A stretch of 64,000 bases of DNA from Rhodobacterales bacterium (GTDB lineage Bacteria > Pseudomonadota > Alphaproteobacteria > Rhizobiales > Stappiaceae), in assembly GCA_008107755.1 (NCBI GenBank), contig VIRH01000065.1, positions 62,001 through 126,000 of the forward strand, in the 5' to 3' direction. The first letter of the stretch is position 1. Each line of letters starts with the position of its first letter. The notes below the pieces were generated by a model. The model made no database searches, had not been told where the DNA came from, and saw only the letters and a list, made by a program, of their open reading frames with translations. The position numbers and the translations under genes are program-made. Below, piece by piece: positions 61,757 through 64,000 of this stretch.

Positions 61757-62538
61757 GCCTTGAGATGCTGCGCGCGCCGCTCTTCGTGCCAGCCAACCGG
61801 CCCGAACGGTTTACGAAGGCCGCCGCTTCGGGGGCCTGCGCGGTAATCCTCGATCTGGAAGACGCCGTCGCCGCCGAGGACAAGACGGCCGCGCGCGGCG
61901 CGCTCGCCTGCGACTTTACCGAACTGCCGGTGCTGGTACGGATCAATCCGGACGGGACACAGTGGCACGCGGCAGACCTTGAGGCAGCCGCTGCAATGCC
62001 GTTTGCCGCGGTCATGCTGCCCAAGGCCGAAAGTCCCAAGGCCATAGCCGAAGTGGCGCGGCGGACCGGGCATCCCGTGGTCGCCCTGATCGAGACAGCG
62101 CGGGGCCTTGCGTCTGCACGCGAGGTCGCCTCCTGTCCGGACACCATCCGCCTCGCCTTCGGTTCGATCGATTTTTGCGCCGACATCGGCTGCGATCATC
62201 TGCGCGAAACGTTGCGGCCGGTGCGTCTGGAACTTGTCATCGCTTCCCGCCTTGCCGGCATGGCCGCGCCGATCGATGGCGTGACCGCAGATCTGTCGGA
62301 CCCGGCGATCACCGAAGACGACAGCCGCCATGCCCGAAGCCTCGGGATGAACGGCAAACTCTGTATCCACCCGAAACAGATCGCGCCGATCCGGACCGGT
62401 TTCGCCCCGACCGAGGCAGAGAAGGATTGGGCGCGCCGCGTGCTGGCATCCGGAGACGGCGCGGTGGCGGTGGATGGGGCCATGGTCGACGAGCCGGTGC
62501 GCCTGCGTGCCCGAGCCATTCTGGCATACGTGGATTAG
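61750..62538 (+). CDS. CitE-like lyase, probable citramalyl-CoA lyase
   Basis: This 262-residue HpcH/HpaI-fold enzyme of the CitE group has RAPLFVPANRPERFTKAAAS, the metal/substrate acid in AVILDLEDAVAAEDK, MLPKAESPKA and the C-terminal GMNGKLCIHPKQIAPI. Such proteins cleave malyl-, citramalyl- or related CoA esters. After the hydratase this would split citramalyl-CoA into acetyl-CoA and pyruvate. Stereochemistry and substrate cannot be fixed from sequence. Confidence 0.86.
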   Translation: MVSLEMLRAPLFVPANRPERFTKAAASGACAVILDLEDAVAAEDKTAARGALACDFTELPVLVRINPDGTQWHAADLEAAAAMPFAAVMLPKAESPKAIAEVARRTGHPVVALIETARGLASAREVASCPDTIRLAFGSIDFCADIGCDHLRETLRPVRLELVIASRLAGMAAPIDGVTADLSDPAITEDDSRHARSLGMNGKLCIHPKQIAPIRTGFAPTEAEKDWARRVLASGDGAVAVDGAMVDEPVRLRARAILAYVD

Positions 62539-62654
62539 ATCCACGGACCTTGGAACAGAATGCGGCCAGGGTGCCGCACGCTATTGCTGTCGTGATATCC
62601 GGGAGCCCTGAAGTTCAGACACCGCAGCGCGCTTGATGCTTCTGAAACCAGGGA

Positions 62655-63407
62655 TCAGTCCGACAACTTGCGCAGCACCCGCACCATGTGTGGCTGCGTC
62701 AGCTGGAAAGGTTCGTCTTCACCCTCTGACGTCTCGGCACAGCGCAGAAAATCGCCGGTCACAGCGTCGCGGTCAGCATCGATCACCGCCTGACGGGCGG
62801 GATCTGCTGCACATAGATAGGTGAGGAAGGAATCGACGGACGCAAAGTGGCTGATGCGGTCCACCTGACTGTCCTCGACGGTCTCGCAGGCATGGCTTTC
62901 CGCGAAGCGATCCAGCGCCTCAAGCGCTTGTGCCCGAACTTCGGTCTCGTCATCAACCCGGCGCATTGCTTCGAAAAAGCTGCCCCGGGCGAGGGGCTCG
63001 ACCACGACAAGCGCGCCGCGCGGGCGCAGAAGCCGCCAGGCTTCGCCCAGACCGGCCGACATCAGATCGGCGGGGACATGATGCAGGGAATTCAGGAACA
63101 CGGTTGCCCCGAAGCTGCCCGGCCGTGCGGGGATCGCTTCCGCTCCGGCGTGCAGGAACTCCGCGCCCGGCGCGCGCCCGCGGGCGATCTCGACGGCGGA
63201 CGAAAGCGGATCCACACCGGTGACCGCGTAGCCGCGGCGGACCAGGGCAGCGGCAAGGTCGCCCCTGCCGCAGCCGATATCGATCACGCGTCGCACGTCC
63301 GCGGCGGCAAGGATCTCAAGGATTTTTGCTGTAACGACGCTGGTCTCAGGTCTCGCGGCCTGGCCGGTCGCCTGGCGCGTCGCGTCGAGCATCTCGCGGC
63401 TTGGCAT
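62655..63407 (-). CDS. Class I SAM-dependent methyltransferase
   Basis: This 250-residue methyltransferase of the Methyltransf_11/25 type has motif I VIDIGCGRGDLAAALVRRGY and the acid loop VTGVDPLSSAVEIARGRAPG. FLNSLHHVPADLMSAGLGEA corresponds to motif IV, and LRPRGALVVVEPLARG to motif VI. The substrate is unknown. It lies downstream of an SDR gene on the same strand, 40 bases apart, and is convergent with the CitE operon. Confidence 0.88.
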   Translation of the reverse strand: MPSREMLDATRQATGQAARPETSVVTAKILEILAAADVRRVIDIGCGRGDLAAALVRRGYAVTGVDPLSSAVEIARGRAPGAEFLHAGAEAIPARPGSFGATVFLNSLHHVPADLMSAGLGEAWRLLRPRGALVVVEPLARGSFFEAMRRVDDETEVRAQALEALDRFAESHACETVEDSQVDRISHFASVDSFLTYLCAADPARQAVIDADRDAVTGDFLRCAETSEGEDEPFQLTQPHMVRVLRKLSD

Positions 63408-63447
63408 GGGTTTTCTCCTCTTGCCTGGACTGCCTGGTCATATTCGA

Positions 63448-64000
63448 TCAGACAGTGCGGCCTCCGTCGACCTCCAGGATCACGCCGGTGATGAAATCCG
63501 CTTCGTCCGAGCCGAGGTAGAGCGCGGCATTTGCCACGTCGCGCGGCTCGGAAAGACGGCCCATGGGGATCGTTGCAAGAAACTTCTCCCGGTTCTGTGG
63601 GGTGTCGGGCATGCCCATGAACTGTTCCAGCAGGCCTGTGACACCCATGACCGGGGCAATGCCGCAGACCCGGATCTTGTCCGGGGCCAGTTCGACCGCC
63701 AGAGATTTCGTCATGATGTTCACCGCACCCTTGGACGAATTGTACCATGACAGGCCCGGGCGGGGCCGGATGCCGGCCACCGAGCCGACATTCAGCATCA
63801 CGCCGCCGCCCTGCTTGCGCCACAGCGGCACGCAGGTCTTGGTCATGTGGAAGATCGACAGGACGTTGATGTCGTAGATCCGGCGGAAGGTTTCCTCGTC
63901 AGTCTCCATCAAAGGCTGGTTGGGATTGGTCCAACCCGCATTGTTCACGACGATATCGAGGCTGCCGAACGCTTCGGCGGTTTGAGAGACGGCCGCCTCG
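63448..64000 (-). CDS. SDR-family oxidoreductase (partial, runs off right edge)
   Basis: This is a short-chain dehydrogenase whose N-terminal part (the nucleotide-binding TGxxxGxG region) is beyond the window. Visible are LDIVVNNAGWTNPNQPL, the catalytic serine in LNVGSVAGIRPRPG, YNSSKGAVNIMTKSLAVELA with the Tyr-Lys pair, and the C-terminal ADFITGVILEVDGGRTV. About 184 of the usual 250 residues are present. The GTG at 63948 (VNNAG) is internal, not a start. Confidence 0.9.
   Translation of the reverse strand, partial: EAAVSQTAEAFGSLDIVVNNAGWTNPNQPLMETDEETFRRIYDINVLSIFHMTKTCVPLWRKQGGGVMLNVGSVAGIRPRPGLSWYNSSKGAVNIMTKSLAVELAPDKIRVCGIAPVMGVTGLLEQFMGMPDTPQNREKFLATIPMGRLSEPRDVANAALYLGSDEADFITGVILEVDGGRTV

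Overview
The window is almost certainly from a purple aerobic anoxygenic phototroph or purple non-sulfur relative in the Alphaproteobacteria. It has high-GC coding DNA and tightly overlapping genes. Its photosynthesis gene cluster (PGC) runs from the left edge to about 42.9 kb and encodes bacteriochlorophyll a, a type II reaction centre with a tetraheme PufC, and spirilloxanthin-series carotenoid genes. AerR/PpsR control, AcsF and no bchE in view fit an aerobic phototroph. A marine Hyphomicrobiales lineage such as Roseibium/Labrenzia is my guess, but the sequence alone does not prove it.

PGC layout. (1) Minus strand, 1-5.9 kb: aerR-ppsR, then bchG, a PucC-type transporter and bchP (cut by the left edge). 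(2) Plus strand, 6.1-22.4 kb: one long operon, bchF-N-B-H-L-M-lhaA-puhA-B-C-small ORF-acsF-puhE-hemA-idi, mostly with overlapping start and stop codons. (3) Minus strand, 22.6-33.6 kb: the classical superoperon crtE-crtF-bchC-X-Y-Z-pufQ-B-A-L-M-C. (4) Plus strand, 33.7-36.2 kb: crtD-crtC, divergent from crtE. (5) Minus strand, 36.2-42.9 kb: bchI-D-O-crtI-crtB plus a small membrane protein. Exact TGT-N12-ACA palindromes (PpsR boxes) lie before bchG (two), bchF, bchC (two in tandem, over a near-consensus sigma70 promoter), crtE/crtD and bchI. All transcription units except aerR-ppsR are therefore visibly wired to the PpsR repressor encoded in the window.

Right of the PGC is an accessory region. 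It holds a DIT1/PvcA (isocyanide synthase)-like protein with a HAD phosphatase; an IclR-family remnant; and an AcoR-like regulator with a degenerate AAA+ domain, upstream of an NTF2-FAD monooxygenase fusion and a butanediol-type dehydrogenase. Next comes a decayed homogentisate operon: a MarR gene with an in-frame stop, an intact palindromic operator, 3' stumps of hmgA and fahA, and an apparently intact maiA and second MarR gene. A nikABCDE nickel importer follows, divergent from nikR, with an exact GTATGA-N16-TCATAC operator. The last complete operon (acyl-CoA dehydrogenase, CoA-transferase, MaoC hydratase, CitE lyase) has the gene content of itaconate/methylsuccinate-type C5-dicarboxylate catabolism. 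A SAM methyltransferase and a truncated SDR oxidoreductase end the window.

No tRNA, rRNA, CRISPR array, insertion sequence or attachment site was recognised. crtA, bchE and pucBA are not in this window.
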